Source of the DNA: Margaritifera margaritifera | Lineage: Eukaryota; Mollusca; Bivalvia; Unionida; Margaritiferidae | Reading direction: 5' to 3' | Length of the DNA stretch: 64,000 nucleotides | Assembly: GCA_029931535.1 (NCBI GenBank) | Contig: JAQPZY010000332.1 | Location: 1 to 64,000 of the forward strand | Shown: piece by piece, positions 1 through 11,480 of the stretch | Position numbering within the stretch: position 1 is the first letter of the stretch | Layout: each line of letters starts with the position of its first letter | Position numbers and translations under genes: made by a program | The notes under the pieces: model-generated | The model's input: the letters and a program-made list of their open reading frames with translations, nothing else | What the model was told of the DNA's origin: nothing | Database searches by the model: none

Positions 1-468
1 GATAATGATGGGACAGGGTGGTGTTTTTCCCTATATATTTTTATAGAGAAACAATTCCTTCCATTCAGTAAGTCCTGGAGATTCGCCCTAGACTGTGCGT
101 TCGTTTCGTTTGTGATTATACTGTATTTACATTATAAAAAAAGACTGATTATACTGCGAGCCAATAGTCAGCTATGAGCCTTAACAATTCTCAATTTAAT
201 CGTCATTGAAAGAACAAACATTTTTTGGGAAAAATCAAATCTGATAGTATAATCATTACACATATAACCACTTGACGTCTCATTATGTAAACCCAAAATA
301 ATCCAAACGACGCGCAGAAAGAGCACTGTTAAAAGTATTTATTTTATGTTAGCTCTGAAGTTAAAAGATCAGCCTTACAGGGAGAAAGAGAAGAGAAACA
401 TCTGACTCCTCTTCAGAGCCACTTTTGACAGTTTGCGTGTATATCAATAACAAAAATCCAATACTTAC
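1..468. other. no gene recognised
   Basis: AT-rich sequence with no convincing coding signal. It lies downstream, on the minus strand, of the exon-like segment at 469-672; the reading frame of that segment continues to 361 but only past a strong splice-donor motif. Confidence 0.4.
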
Positions 469-672
469 CAAATAAAAAAAAACAGGATAAAGTGGGATTT
501 TGCTAGGATCTAACGTGCCCAAAAAGGTTGCTATTGGTTTTGTATGCTCATTACCTGGAATAATTGTTTCCACTTCAACAGCTTCTCTCTTTGAAGACAA
601 GAGTTTGTAAGATACAGTGTGGTTTCTACTCATCACCATGCCAAAAATCTCCGGGTTGTACTGATAGGACAT
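469..672 (-). CDS. orphan exon-like segment, product unknown
   Basis: On the minus strand a 68-codon open stretch is bounded by 'tctcatag' before the first ATG and by a strong donor 'TTTG|gtaagtat' at its end, and its length is an exact multiple of three. The peptide starts MSYQYNPEIFGMVMSRNHTV and ends in a hydrophobic run (PLYPVFFYL) that would continue as a membrane segment if read through. I do not recognise a family. It could be an internal exon of a host gene lying left of this window, or a chance open frame; the polypyrimidine tract before the acceptor is weak. No neighbouring exon was found. Confidence 0.25.
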
Positions 673-1789
673 CTATGAGATTGGTTTTTTATTTTTGCTG
701 TAGTTTGATTTGGTTGCAATTAAGTTTTTACCAACGGCCATACATTTTTATTTAGTCATATTTGACTCATTTTACTTATATTTTTTTCTTTCGACTCTGG
801 TTAATTTTTAAATCTTTTTGCACGTGATCAAACTTGTCTGATATTCACCTCAAAGAGAGGTGCAGCTATTATAGTCCAACAATGGGTGGCTTTGATGGAT
901 TCTTTGAACTTCAGGTGACATAAAAAAATAGCACTAGTTTTTGCCATGGTAATTAGTCCAATAGGAGAAAATATTTCTCCTCTCAAAAATTTATATGGGA
1001 AATTGTTTGGTTATTCTCCATTTCTCCCCTTTCATTTAATCTCTCAAATTTATGGTTCTAGCTTAGATTTTATAAAACTGTATTGTTCGACGCTTGAGTA
1101 TGTATTAAACACGTTGGGATCAAATATCACTGAAGATATTGGTGATGGCTGGATGAAAGTGTTAGCTCTGAACACATTTTACAGCTAATACTTTTAGTGA
1201 AAATTTTTTAAAGCGTTTCTGCGACTATGAGTTCTGACAGGATTTTTAAATAAAATCTATTGCTTTTTTACAAAAGCGTTTTATGCATTTCAGGGCTGAA
1301 ACTTGACGAATTTGATTTCAATTGACCTGTATTTTACATCTTGTGGCATTTTAGGGCATCCTATTTATTTTTTTAATTTTTTTTGCGAAGTCAATACACT
1401 CTACCCTAACAGTCATCCCCTTATTATTGAAATTTGAAGTCCATTTTTGAAAGCATTGCTAATGTTCTAAGTTGGGTGATGCCATTGCACTTCTTTGACA
1501 TGCTGCGTAGATTCAAGTTTCTCATCATGACAGAGACTTCACTGGTATTTTCAAAATTGATTATTTTGTCTCTTCTGGTGAACATTAAAAACGGTTGATT
1601 TGATAGTTCCTCAATTAATGAATCAAGGATCGATTGGTGTCGTTGTAGTTTTTTGAAAAAGGTTAATAGTGAGCTCTCCTCAATATGTTGACATTGATTT
1701 TCCAAAATGTTTGATTTCCCGTACTGATATCCCTTGATTTATAGGTAAATCAAACTCCGCCGTTACTAAAGAACGAAGTATTCTTCCAG
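673..1789. other. no gene recognised (two short open frames)
   Basis: Two short open frames occur here: 946-1188 on plus (80 codons) and 1424-1705 on minus (93 codons, peptide beginning MENQCQHIEESSLLTFFKKL). Neither resembles a family I know. Because the viral polymerase relic begins just to the right, they could be decayed viral genes, but nothing in them proves it. Confidence 0.3.
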
Positions 1790-4730
1790 ATTAACAATGA
1801 TCAAACATCAGAAGTGTTTATCACGTGCCATCGTGCGGTCTCCCGAGCTTATGCAGAGGAAAACCGATACACCGGAATGGAAACGATTATGGATGATTAT
1901 TAGAAAATATGACAGGGCGAAACAACGGAGAGAAACAGAACTGTTTTTTACATCAAGCTGGAATTTTCAACGAGAGCACGTGTGTGGAGTTCCTGAAATG
2001 CGTGCTAGCCCCTCGTTATACGTTAAAAGTTTACCCTCTAGTCGTATGTGGCAATCTCGAGGATCCCATTCTTCCAGACGGAGAATACATTCGTCTATTT
2101 GTCGTATTTGTCGTCAAATCGCACAGCTGGATCATCAATGTTACATTCAGAGATATGCTAACGAACCCGAGAAAATAATGAACGAGAAAAATAAAAGGGA
2201 CCATCGTGTCAATTTTGTCTTTTTTACTTTTAATGTTCTCAAGGAGACTGAGCTTAACATTCGTAATATTTGTGTCGCTCATCGCATTTGCCACGACTGT
2301 ATTCGGGAACCTTTATTTCTTCATTGTCGGAATTGTAGCGTGATTCCAGGTGGGACGTGACAAGAAATTTCGTGGATCCCATATTCTTTCTGATTTTGCT
2401 CAGTGAGTTTTAGACCCCATGGACGACACCCGGAACGAGGAGGAGATTATCGTTACGGCCACTGTTATCAATACGCTACAGTCACTGCTCACAAATTTCT
2501 CATGATGCGACGGACAATTTCTTTGGAACATATTTCAGAACCGAATTCTAAAACTCTCCATGAATGGAGCCCACAAAACCATTCACACGAGAAAGTAGAA
2601 ACATACAATTTAAAGATTCCATGAGTTATTTAGCTATGCCTCTGAGGTAAAATGCCTAAAAAGGTTTGGTAATGACAGAAAGTGGCTAAAGGATATTTTC
2701 CACACTTCTCCAATTACAAAAGAAAATCAAACACGTACATGTTCCGCATTTGCCTGAGTTCACTACTATGACCCCCGACGCTATGTGAAACAGAAACAAC
2801 AAGATGTTTTACGTTTAGTACCCAAGACCCACTCTTCAGACCCTTTTGATTTTCAAGCAAGAGATGCAGAAATATTGTCGGTCCGATGTGGATATTCTAC
2901 GCCGTTGTTGTGGAATTTTGGACAGTTATTTATGGATCTCACGGACACGACTAGCCATTATACCAGCTCAATTCGTCAGCTGTCCATATTCAGCTAAAGC
3001 AAATGCGTTGGTTACATTACTTGTTTGTAATTCAAGAAAAGTGGATACAACATGCTAGAAATGGTGAAGAAAAGAAGATTGGATCTTATTCTGTAGATGG
3101 TTGGCATTTAGAAAAACCCATAGATGTCCCACGTGTTATATTCAACGAAAACTAAAAATGCCTTTGGACAGGGTTTAACATGGAAGATTTTCAGAAACAA
3201 AACTTACCAACGACGTCAGAGTTTGGAATGTAAAGGGTTACCAAGTGTTTGAAATGTGGTAAACACAAATACAAACTGAAGTTTGAAAACAGATGCAGAA
3301 TTTTGACGTATCGTAGAAGATTACGATGGGGTGAACATTGAACCTGTTCAAAGCTGACGAATCTCAAGGAGAACAGATCAAATATGTCAATGTGTGTTCG
3401 TTGTATCTTTGGGTGTGTAAATATGCTTGATTTCTTACGGGTCACTTTTAAAGTTTGATAGAACACATTGACGTCGAACACATTTGCCACTACGAAAGTT
3501 TGATCAAATGTAAAGTTCTTACACCGAGGAACTTGTACCACCCCCCGTGATGCCTCATTCATAGTCACGGAAAACTGATGTTTCCTTTTGTTGTCGTTCG
3601 TGTCTGTGCTGAAACGTGTAATCAGCAACAACCTTGTCGTCAACGATGGCCCAAGAATGTGCCTTCATAGGATCAGTGGGTGAGTGTCGAATTGTTTCAT
3701 ATTATCGATCGTGGATACCGCTTGTTAAGAGTATACGAAAGATGGCACTTTCCTACCACAGAACAATACCAACAGGATGACAACTTGATTCCCAGTATTT
3801 GTTAGGCTACGTCAATGAGTTTCTGAAATCGACACAATAAGCCAGCGGCTATCCTTCCTGGTTGTCACACTCCAGAAGAAAAAGATCATTCAAACTATGG
3901 TACAGATCTTTAGAAGGCATCGACTTGAAACACATGGAAACAGAACGAAGGAAGACTACCGTTTGCTAAGTCATGCTGAATTGTTTGTGGGGGAAACCCT
4001 GGTCTCAAATGTCCGATGTTGCCTGGATGACCGAATACTTGGTAGATCCAAGTCAATACTTTCAGCTCATCGACGATAAAGGAAAACTCAATTAAACACG
4101 CGGAATCATACGGGAAGATTTGATCGTGGTGAATTTACGAAGAAGTCATGGAGTTTGTTTCCCCCACCCCCATGAGTTTGGGAATGTCATCATTGCTGCT
4201 TACGTGACAGTCAATGCCTTTACTTTGACACCCATAGTTGCATCTACATCTTTCGATCTGGAGATTATCGCCCACACATCGAAGACTCACATTTAGGAGG
4301 ATAGACCGACGAATATCCCGAAGAGACTATTTTTTAGTTTTGCCAGTGGTTGGATCTAACATTACGGCTACAGCATCGAGATAAGAAAGAACTACTTGAT
4401 ACCAAACGGAAAGTAAAAGAGTACTCTCACTCGAGTCAAGTGGTGAACTTTGACGTGCTAAAAGAAGCCTTAAGATCAAACTTTCGTCTACCAATAAACG
4501 ATATGCGACTTCCCCGACCACCACCACAGTACCGTACGGGTAAAGTCCTTTTCAGCATAAAAATGCTCCAAACAAAGAAGGGTCATTTTGAGCTACAGAC
4601 GTTCACCGAGAAAGATGAATTCCGACACCGAAACCATCGTATGGACTCACTGACTCAAAATTCAATGAAGTCAAGTGCGATGATGTGCCCTGCAACCAGA
4701 GGATGCAGCTCGATCTTGCTCTACTATTGA
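1790..4730 (+). pseudogene. family-B DNA polymerase relic (Polinton/adintovirus type)
   Basis: Fragments in all three plus frames follow the order of a protein-primed family-B DNA polymerase, the replicase of Polintons and adintoviruses. Near 1800-1950 there is an N-terminal segment with LCxARAxV- and W-rich features. At about 2214-2240 the ExoI region reads FVFFTFN, so the usual D-x-E acid pair is lost. At about 2472-2500 the ExoII-like segment is YATVTAHKF. At 2873-2905 ExoIII is well kept as YCRSDVDILRR. At about 3382-3424 the palm motif A is YVNVCSLYLWVCKY, with D changed and SLYP altered to SLYL. At about 4183-4220 the motif B side reads NVIIAAYVTVNAF, and at 4413-4472 a C-terminal palm/thumb block includes QVVNFDVLKEAL. 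Many stops and frameshifts separate the blocks, so no functional protein can be made. Family and order are secure; exact ends are not. Confidence 0.82.
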
Positions 4731-5343
4731 AAGAAATTGAGGTCCGTGTATCCATCTATGGATGTCATTCATGTACTCACAAACCACTCTGGATACCACA
4801 AGCTCTTTGAGACCCACACATTCATTTGTCTACAGCCAAAATGCTTCGACCCCAATAAATGTTTGTCAAACTTTACTAATTCTGGGTCACTGAGAACGAA
4901 AATGATGCTTATAAATTTTTGATTGGCTCTAGTTTTAAAGATATGATACTGGGTCAGTATATACCGACCGCCCTCGACTTGGGAATGGCAGACAATAAGT
5001 GAGTTTATAAAGGGAAGGGATCTCAATGTAAACCAGAAATGACTAAGAATACATCTTTGACTGGATCTATGAAATAAATCTATGACTGGGTTTGGACAGT
5101 ACTTGCTTTTAGGCAAAACAATGAATGATGCAATCTGAAGCTGGTATTGCATCATACATGATATGAATTGCATCATGTTATTCCTAAAAGTCATGGATGA
5201 TGCAATCATAACTAAGCTTACATCACTCTGCTGAAGAAATTGTCCTATATCAGCTCTACCAATCATACAGTGTCGTGCTCTCTTATTTGTCAGTGTTTGA
5301 TTTTGCAAAGGGACACATTTCTGTTTAGCCAAAGTGAGCAGAG
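4731..5343 (+). other. gap with short inverted motifs, upstream flank of MPRTCV gene
   Basis: No gene recognised. Between about 5125 and 5215 the words 'tgatgcaat', 'attgcatcat' and 'gatgcaatc' recur in both orientations. The last 150 bases lead smoothly into the MPRTCV start codon and, as far as I recall, resemble the conserved 5' flank that accompanies copies of that family in other invertebrate genomes. If so, this flank belongs to the inserted element and not to the virus-like block. Confidence 0.4.
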
Positions 5344-7065
5344 ATGCCTCGTACTTGTGTGAACCAATGCAGATAACTTCTGCTATGTTTGTGGTGAAAT
5401 GACTTTTGCATCACAAAAGCGCAGGTATAACCACTATGGTTAAGAAAGTCTATCACCTTTATTTTGGCTGCACAATTGGAGATCAGGACATGATGTGGGC
5501 ACCACACATATGCTGCAAACACTTGTGCAACAAATCTTCACCCAGTGGTTGAACAGGAAATGGAAATCTATGGCCTTTTTGCAGTGCCAATAATTTGGAG
5601 AGGAGCCAACAGATCATAGTCAGCAATTTGTTACTTCTGCATGGTGCCTCCAGTTTGGGAAAGGTGTGTCAAAGAAGAAAAAGTGGACTGTGCATTATCC
5701 AAACATTCCATCAGCTAATACGCCCAGTACTCCACGGAGAAGGACTGCCGGTTCCTGATGCACCATAATCATTCTCACTCGAGTCAGACGAGGAAGATGA
5801 AGAGGATGAAACTTCTAGTCCTGAACCATCAATGTCACATGACCCATATTATTTCCCATCCGTCCTCCTCTGAACCACACCTCATAACACAGGTGAACTG
5901 AATGACCTTGTCAGGGATTTGGAACTACCCAAGAGTAAGGGCAGAGCTGTTGGGCTACAGACTACAGCAGTGGAATCTCCTGGCAGGTGATGTTAGGGTT
6001 TCCATGTTCCGGTGACCGTCAGAAAGGATCTTGTCCGCATTCTTCTTCATAGAAGGTGATCTGTGGTAGCCTGCAACAGCATCGATGGTGTAATGGCAGG
6101 CCCTCAACATCGTTCATGATCCAGATGAGTGGAGACTGTTCATTGATTCATCGAAGACGAGTCTTAAAGCTATTTTGCTGCATAATGGCAGTGTTTTGGC
6201 ATCAATTCCAGTTGGTCATGCAGTCCATATGAAAGGAAACCTATGAAAACATGAAACAACTTTTGAGGTGCATAAACTATGACCAACATTAGTTGGCGAG
6301 CTTTGTGGCGATTCAAGGTTCTTGCTCTCTTGCTTGGTCGGGCAGACTGGATACACAAAGTAGCTCCTGTTTTCTCTGGCAAATGGATAGTCGTGTGAGA
6401 GATTCCGCTACATCAAGAGAGATTGGCCACTCTGACAGTCATTGAGCCTGGGATGAAAAGTGTTCAGCATCCACCACTTGTTGAATCAAGAGAAGATTTT
6501 GTGTACCACCCTTGCACATCAAGCTGGGTCTGATGAAGAACTTTGTCAAGGCCATGGACAAAACACAAGCAGCTTTCAAGTACCTCCGTGGAAAATTTCC
6601 AAATGTTAAGTGAAGCTAAGATAAAGGAAGGTGTCTTTGTTGGTCCTCAGGTTAGTGAACTTCTTCGAGATGATGCATTTCACCGTGCACTGCGTGGCAA
6701 GGAAAGACGGCATGGAAAGCCTTCCAGTTAGTGGCAACAAATTTTCTCGGAAACAACAAGGCAGACAACTACAGGGAGTTGGTGGAAAACCTCCTCAAGG
6801 CATACAAAAGCCTTGGTTGCAACATTGTCACTAAAGATACATTGTTTTGCACTCTCATCTAGATTTTTTTCCATCGAACTGCGGAGCAGTGAGCGACGAG
6901 CAGCCGCGAGCGATTTTCACCAGGACATTGCAACAATGGAGAACGCTATCAGGGCAAATGGAACCCATCAATGCTTGTAGACTATTGCTGGACAGTGACA
7001 AGAGATGCTCCATTTAATGAACACAAGAGACAAGCCAAGAAGCGCCGAGTAGACACTGAATAAGG
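5344..7065 (+). pseudogene. broken copy of multicopy MPRTCV-family gene, function unknown
   Basis: A frameshifted copy of a repeated invertebrate gene family usually annotated as an uncharacterised protein. It starts with MPRTCVNQ at 5344. At about 5390-5520 it has Cys-rich blocks including YFGCTIGDQDMMWAPHICC, and at about 5710-5763 QLIRPVLHGEGLPVPDAP. Then come an acidic stretch, an SxLNDLVRDL-like region near 5895, AKIKEGVFVGPQVSELLRDD at 6615-6674 and HQDIATMEN near 6917. The family has paired Cys and a central Cys/His cluster that look transposase-derived, but its biochemical role is unknown to me. Stops occur roughly every 100 codons or fewer. It sits between the polymerase and ATPase relics in the same orientation, so it is either a later insertion or captured cargo. 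Family call is by eye. Confidence 0.68.
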
Positions 7066-7429
7066 ACTAAACTATGTACTTATATATATAATAGTTTTTT
7101 TGACTTTTGTTCAATATATTTTTTATTTATATAACTCTTTTGCTGTTTTTTTAAAGTGTTACATAAACAGGACAGGTGAAATATTATCATGTAAAGCAAC
7201 CATAAACACATGAAAATACCTAGGTTTACAATTTATGATTAAAAGTCTACTATGTACACAATATACATAGACGTAAAATGTAAAAACTTAAATATCTTGG
7301 AAACAGTAGCCAATCAGTTGTTTTAATTGTTATATTTGAATTCAGCACATCAAAATCCCTAATAAATAGCACATTTTATCTCTGAAGCAGACGACTTCTA
7401 AAAAATTGTAGACCAGTGAAATCAAAGAG
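7066..7429. other. AT-rich gap
   Basis: AT-rich sequence with '(ta)n'-like runs and no gene signal; probably the 3' flank of the MPRTCV copy. Confidence 0.4.
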
Positions 7430-8430
7430 GAATACACGTTTCCTATAGCTTTGCCTGTCCATTGTGATTTTGCCAGTCGATTCTAGACGTTCAAAGGAAA
7501 AATGGCCTCAAACATTCGGATGGGACATACACTTCTTTCGGACAATGATATCAAATACAGCGTTTCATTTGTGGTGTGAAACTTCACGAATTGGAGTATA
7601 TAGATGCAGCTTACCTTGAACACGCCAGAGAGTTCTCCGTGCTGTCATTTCATTCTCTTGTTCGGTCCAGATTATTATCCTTATGATACTTTAGAAGAAG
7701 AGAGAATTGAATTCATAGTTTACCCCTGAGCTACATTTGCAAAGACTTTGTACAGATTCAAGAGAAACGCAAAGAACCATTTCACTCTTCACTCTGGGAT
7801 ATAGTTATGAACGAAACTTATATGAATACTATAAAAGATTGAGATTGAAGAAGGCTGTAGTCGGTAGAGAAAGAGTTTGTTTTGTGACAAAAGACATAAG
7901 ACTCTTCTGCAAAACACGTTATAAAACTCTCCACGCCTAATTCCGTGGGAAGAAGTCAATGACACTATTCAAAACTTAGTGGATTACAAAGCACTTTTAA
8001 AAGAACTGATTCCACATGATGATACGACTCCTGTGAATTGTTGATGACGTGTCGTATGTGTGTTAGTGACTGAATTTTTTGGATTTCGTTTACCGGGCAG
8101 ATTCTCTTTGGCAAATTTATCACCAGTTCATGCAAAGACATAGCGACTAAAATGTTGTTTGTGCAGGAGAAACTCGTTGTGTTAAAGTGCTGCTATTATT
8201 GACTAATATGATTTCTCTACTCATGTGTGAAGAAGAAATTCATCGCATTTTATCTACTCTTCATACTTACCAAGAAGTGTGTGTATGGGTAGTTGGATAC
8301 ACCAACAGATTTACGACTGGAAGGATGCACCTGACTGGAAAAGTCTTGGATTTTACACTTGAAAACAAGAGGTCGCTGACCGTGCGAAAGACATGTGTGA
8401 ATGATGAAAGAAACAAAACATGAACTTTTT
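7430..8430 (+). pseudogene. unrecognised decayed coding region(s) in the virus-like block
   Basis: Short open pieces in alternating frames look protein-like, including HAREFSVLSFHSLVRSR near 7625-7670, a 67-codon piece at 7737-7937, FFGFRLPGRFSLANLSPVHA near 8080-8140 and a 78-codon piece at 8187-8420. Given their place between polymerase and packaging ATPase, they may be remains of one or two viral genes, for example a structural gene or the protease. I see no Asp-His-Cys protease signature or jelly-roll signature that would decide. The boundary with the ATPase relic is arbitrary. Confidence 0.3.
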
Positions 8431-8499
8431 AAAAATGTTAATACTTTTGTGGTACCATGAAATAAAGTATTCAATATGTATACAATGTCTTGTGTTCAA

Positions 8500-9180
8500 T
8501 GTGATTGTCTCGGAATTTTTTAAACTACTAGAGAGGTATGGTTTCATTCGCATGTTGCTTGCTGGACCAAGTGGTACAGGCAATATCAAAATCAAACATG
8601 TGATCAAGCACAAATGACTTTTCTTTTTCGATCATCCTCCACAACGTATCGTGTGGTGGTAAAAAGAGTGGCAATCCACTTACACGTTACTAAAAGACAG
8701 TCAAGAAGAATCCATTTCGTTTGTAGAAGGGATTCCACGCAAAGACCACGGGATCTTGTCTGTCTGTAGTCAAACACATCTCGTCGTCTTTTATGACATA
8801 CTAGGAGAAGACAAAGAAGAAAATAAAACTTTAGTTTACACGTAAAGGACATCATCGTAATGCCAACATTATTTACATTACTCAAAATTTATTTCAACAA
8901 AGTAAAACGCATCGCACGATCAATTTCAATTCTCATTATATGGTGTTGTTTAAAGATCAAAGAGACAAATTTCAAGTTAAAATCTTGGCTTAACAGTTGG
9001 GAACACCGGGGCTGAATTATGCTTATGACAAGCCCACTGAACTGCCACATGCGAATTTACTGATTGATTTAAAACCTAAGACTCCCGATTATGTAAGATT
9101 TCGTACGGATTTGTTTTACGATTGGTGTCAAGCGGGAGGTCCAGTAATTTACACGTCGCATTATTCGTTTTCGTCTGTCT
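8500..9180 (+). pseudogene. FtsK/A32-type packaging ATPase relic
   Basis: A genome-packaging ATPase of the type carried by Polintons, adintoviruses and NCLDV relatives, which would pump viral DNA into capsids. Around 8561-8584 the P-loop reads LLAGPSGTGN: the conserved Lys of GxxGxGK[ST] is replaced by Asn. After several stops, a hydrophobic strand followed by acidic residues (Walker B region) can be made out near 8780-8830. At about 8880-8970 a sensor-like block includes THRTINFNSHYMVLFKDQRD, and at 9060-9116 the C-terminal LIDLKPKTPDYVRFRTDLF is intact in a 61-codon open frame starting at 8997. Frameshifts and the P-loop change show it is dead. The pX-like gene follows within about 50 bases. 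Confidence 0.72.
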
Positions 9181-9229
9181 AAAAAGTATACAAACACCAT
9201 TCACTTCTGTCCTCTCTGACAATATTCAA

Positions 9230-9584
9230 CAAGACTTCATTTTCATCTCATCCTCCTGCCAGATTGATTCATGCACTGTGCACCATTAGTCGCAAAATAA
9301 ATGCTCAAGTGCGTTTGCATTTGTTAGAAACCAGTCTCAAACAAGTGTTACTATAGTTTACTTTGACAGCATGTCAGTTACTAAAAGGAAGTATTCCCAT
9401 TCCTTATGAAACACAACGCTTTTTTAAAAACCATAAACTAGCTTTGACACAACTGGCCGATCTGAAAATCGATACTGAAACAAAGAAACGAATTATCTTA
9501 AAACCTTGTAGAAGTGGATCTCTAGAAGGTGTGTTTATACATTCGATTCTACGATGGGATCCTAATACCGTAGCTAAAATGTAA
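9230..9584 (+). pseudogene. small pX-like gene, copy 1 (degraded)
   Basis: Two pieces resemble the small basic pX-like (core peptide-like) gene found beside the packaging ATPase in adintovirus-type elements. The first part (9230-9355) carries a typical N-terminal 'RLIHALCT' segment and ends at a stop. The second part (9363-9584) has LKGSIPIPYETQRFFKNHK and then a Lys-rich run with ADLKIDTETKKRIIL. In the family this run normally precedes a Gly-rich hydrophobic tail, which is poorly kept here (SGSLEGVFIHSI). A second, more hydrophobic-tailed copy lies at 10.09-10.58 kb. Identification rests on the spacing of 'LKGxIP', the aromatic/basic helix and the 'KKxxI' end. Confidence 0.5.
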
Positions 9585-10088
9585 ATACTACCCAAAAACC
9601 CAAATTCAAAAGACAGACAAAAAAAAAAAGAGATGTAGTGAGTTTACACTCCACATCAATCTCTGCCAAGAAAAAGAAGAAACTCCCCAAAACTACCCCT
9701 TCAAAAAAGAGAGGTACTGCAGCTAGAACGCGCATGTACTGACAAAAACCTCCAAATGTTGTCCGGTGTCCACTTTGTCTTCTCTTTCTCCTACTCTGTT
9801 ATTGATGATGACAGCCAAACCTGATTTAAGACAATTGTTTCCCAATCTGATGACAATATGGAAACCCATCTCTAAAGGGACTTCTATATCTTCTCCTGCT
9901 ACAGTCAAAAAGATGGCATCCCCAAAGAAAAAAGTGCAAGACAGAACAGGAGATTTACAAAGTTTACTGGATTTGTCCAAACAAGACCTAGCACGATTTA
10001 GTCTGTTCACATCACATCGTCGTCCAGTTGTGCCCAAAGTCAAGTTGGCACTACGTCCAGACAATCAGTGGAGACGAATTCCAGTATA
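9585..10088 (+). pseudogene. basic protein gene, unrecognised
   Basis: A Lys-rich start (AKKKKKLPKTTPSKK, about 9658-9708) is followed after a frameshift by an open frame at 9766-10086. That frame contains LRQLFPNLMTIWKPI and a second basic cluster ending RPDNQWRRIPV. It lies between the two pX-like copies and shares their strand and close spacing, so a viral structural or core role is plausible, but no family is recognised. The AT-rich Lys runs may inflate its protein-like look. Confidence 0.3.
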
Positions 10089-10089
10089 A

Positions 10090-10580
10090 AAGCAGAAGTG
10101 TTGGGCAAGACTCACTTTAGTTCCTCTGAACAAGATGTCTTCCTGTCAACGTTCTCACCATCGTCGACGTCCAAAGATGTCTTCCAAAAGGAGAAAACAG
10201 ACTATCCCTTTTATTTAGCTAAACATGGGGATATCTTGTCAGAACTTACCAAAGCCAATGCCCCAATACAAAAACAGATAATTAAATAAGCACGTACAGA
10301 AGTCATCGATACAGAAGTCATCGGTACGGTCTGTGAATAATGTTTGAACGCCTTGAAAGGAACGGTTCCTTTGACCAAGATGCAGAAACAGCGAGTTGGA
10401 CGATATCGTCACATTCATCGTCAAATGGTGAAAAAGAAAATTCCAGTCAGTCACAAAAAAGGGCTTGTTCAACAAAGATGAATTCTTCCCATGATGATGG
10501 GTCCGTTGTTACAAGTCGCTGCTCCTTTGTTAGGATCGATTGCAATACCTCTTTTAGGAGGAGTGTTGAGATGAACATTA
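10090..10580 (+). pseudogene. small pX-like gene, copy 2 (frameshifted)
   Basis: A second and better preserved pX-like gene. An N-terminal piece ends FYLAKHGDILSELTKANA and runs to about 10287. After a stop and frame changes come VCE-type and LKGTVPLTKMQKQRVGRYRH segments (about 10330-10420). A basic run with KKKIPVSHKKGL (about 10432-10475) leads to a hydrophobic, Gly-rich tail including QVAAPLLGSIAIPLLGG (about 10510-10562). That tail is the hallmark of these peptides, which resemble the adenovirus core protein pX in size and layout. At least two stops and two shifts disrupt it. The LVPY gene follows about 40 bases later. Confidence 0.62.
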
Positions 10581-10599
10581 AAAGGACACACCTTTCTGG

Positions 10600-10808
10600 G
10601 AGACATCAATCCTGTACCCATGGTCATTATGGAAGGACGAAAATTAACTTTAGTTCCTTACAAATGGTGGATGGAACTCCACCGTTGGTACGAGCAATGG
10701 ATACCGCACTTATCTCCTAATCCTAATCTCACAGAGATGTCACACTTACAACAAGAGTTACAGTTGTTGATGGCTCTAACAGATTTGTCAGAAACGGAAA
10801 AATCGTAA
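10600..10808 (+). CDS. small 'LVPY' viral protein, possibly near-intact
   Basis: A 62-codon frame from the ATG at 10620 starts MVIMEGRKLTLVPYKWWMEL and continues through an acidic, Leu-rich C-terminus. Small proteins with an 'R-K-x-x-L-V-P' start and a helical acidic tail are commonly encoded just after the pX-like gene in adintovirus/Maverick-type elements; their function is unknown to me. The frame has no internal stop, unlike nearly everything around it, but at this length that can be chance survival. A slightly upstream start is possible (the frame stays open for a few codons). Confidence 0.48.
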
Positions 10809-11200
10809 CAGTACGGTCAATGATTGCAAGGTCTTCAAGTGTGAAATTACAAGGATCAGATTATATGGTGCGTGGACAATGTTGTGTGTATTTTCTTCTT
10901 GAATGCAGTCGTGGATTCCCATTACAACATTTACTAAGCTGTTTTAAACGTGATTTCTCTAGAAATGATGCAAAATAGATATGTGGTTATTGATCATTAT
11001 GAATATGTTTTCTTTAGCTCAAAAATGCAGAATCGATAGAATAATGACACTTTTTTAAATCATTGGAAGTCCAACCTTACTTCTTAACCTTGTCAACACT
11101 GTAAATATGTTCATGTTTAACATTGTTGTATTTTTCAGTTGTACATAACGAGGGAGGGACTGGCCCTAATCTTTCCTCTTCATTTCTTTGTTGATTTTTA
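10809..11200. other. no gene recognised
   Basis: Between the LVPY gene and the first promoter-like repeat I see no open frame of note. It may hold remains of further viral genes or a 3' region. Confidence 0.35.
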
Positions 11201-11240
11201 AGTTAGCGGGGCTTATTAAAGACTGTTGATTGAGAAAAAT

Positions 11241-11480
11241 GGTGTTGGTTGGTTTTTGAGACAAAATTCTTTGACATACTCTTCTCTTCCCTTTCTCTTT
11301 GTCGATCTTTGATTGTTTCTAAGAGGATGTTTTCTTTTACGTCCACGTCTCAATTCTGAGGGATGTTTTCCTTCACGTCCACGCTTAAAGCATATCAAGC
11401 GGTGTGTTCACCAGTCTTGCCATTCATCCCTGACTCATGAAGAAGAAAATGTGTTCCAGTGTTAACGGAAGACTCCTTGA
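11241..11480 (+). promoter_or_regulatory. promoter-like direct repeat, copy 1
   Basis: This block and the one at 12163-12450 share words in the same order: 'ggtgttggttggttt', 'aaattctttgac.tactct', 'ttcacgtccac', 'ccagtcttgccattcat' and 'cagtgtta'. Here the TATA-like position reads 'gcatatcaagcgg'. The shared region ends inside the first codons of a short ORF, as expected of a duplicated promoter plus gene start. Inference only: the block could instead be a terminal-repeat relic. Confidence 0.5.

Noticed and set aside
1797..2360. 187-codon frame as an intact gene
   Set aside because: It is one frame of the broken polymerase N-terminus; polymerase motifs hop between frames here, so it is not a complete protein.
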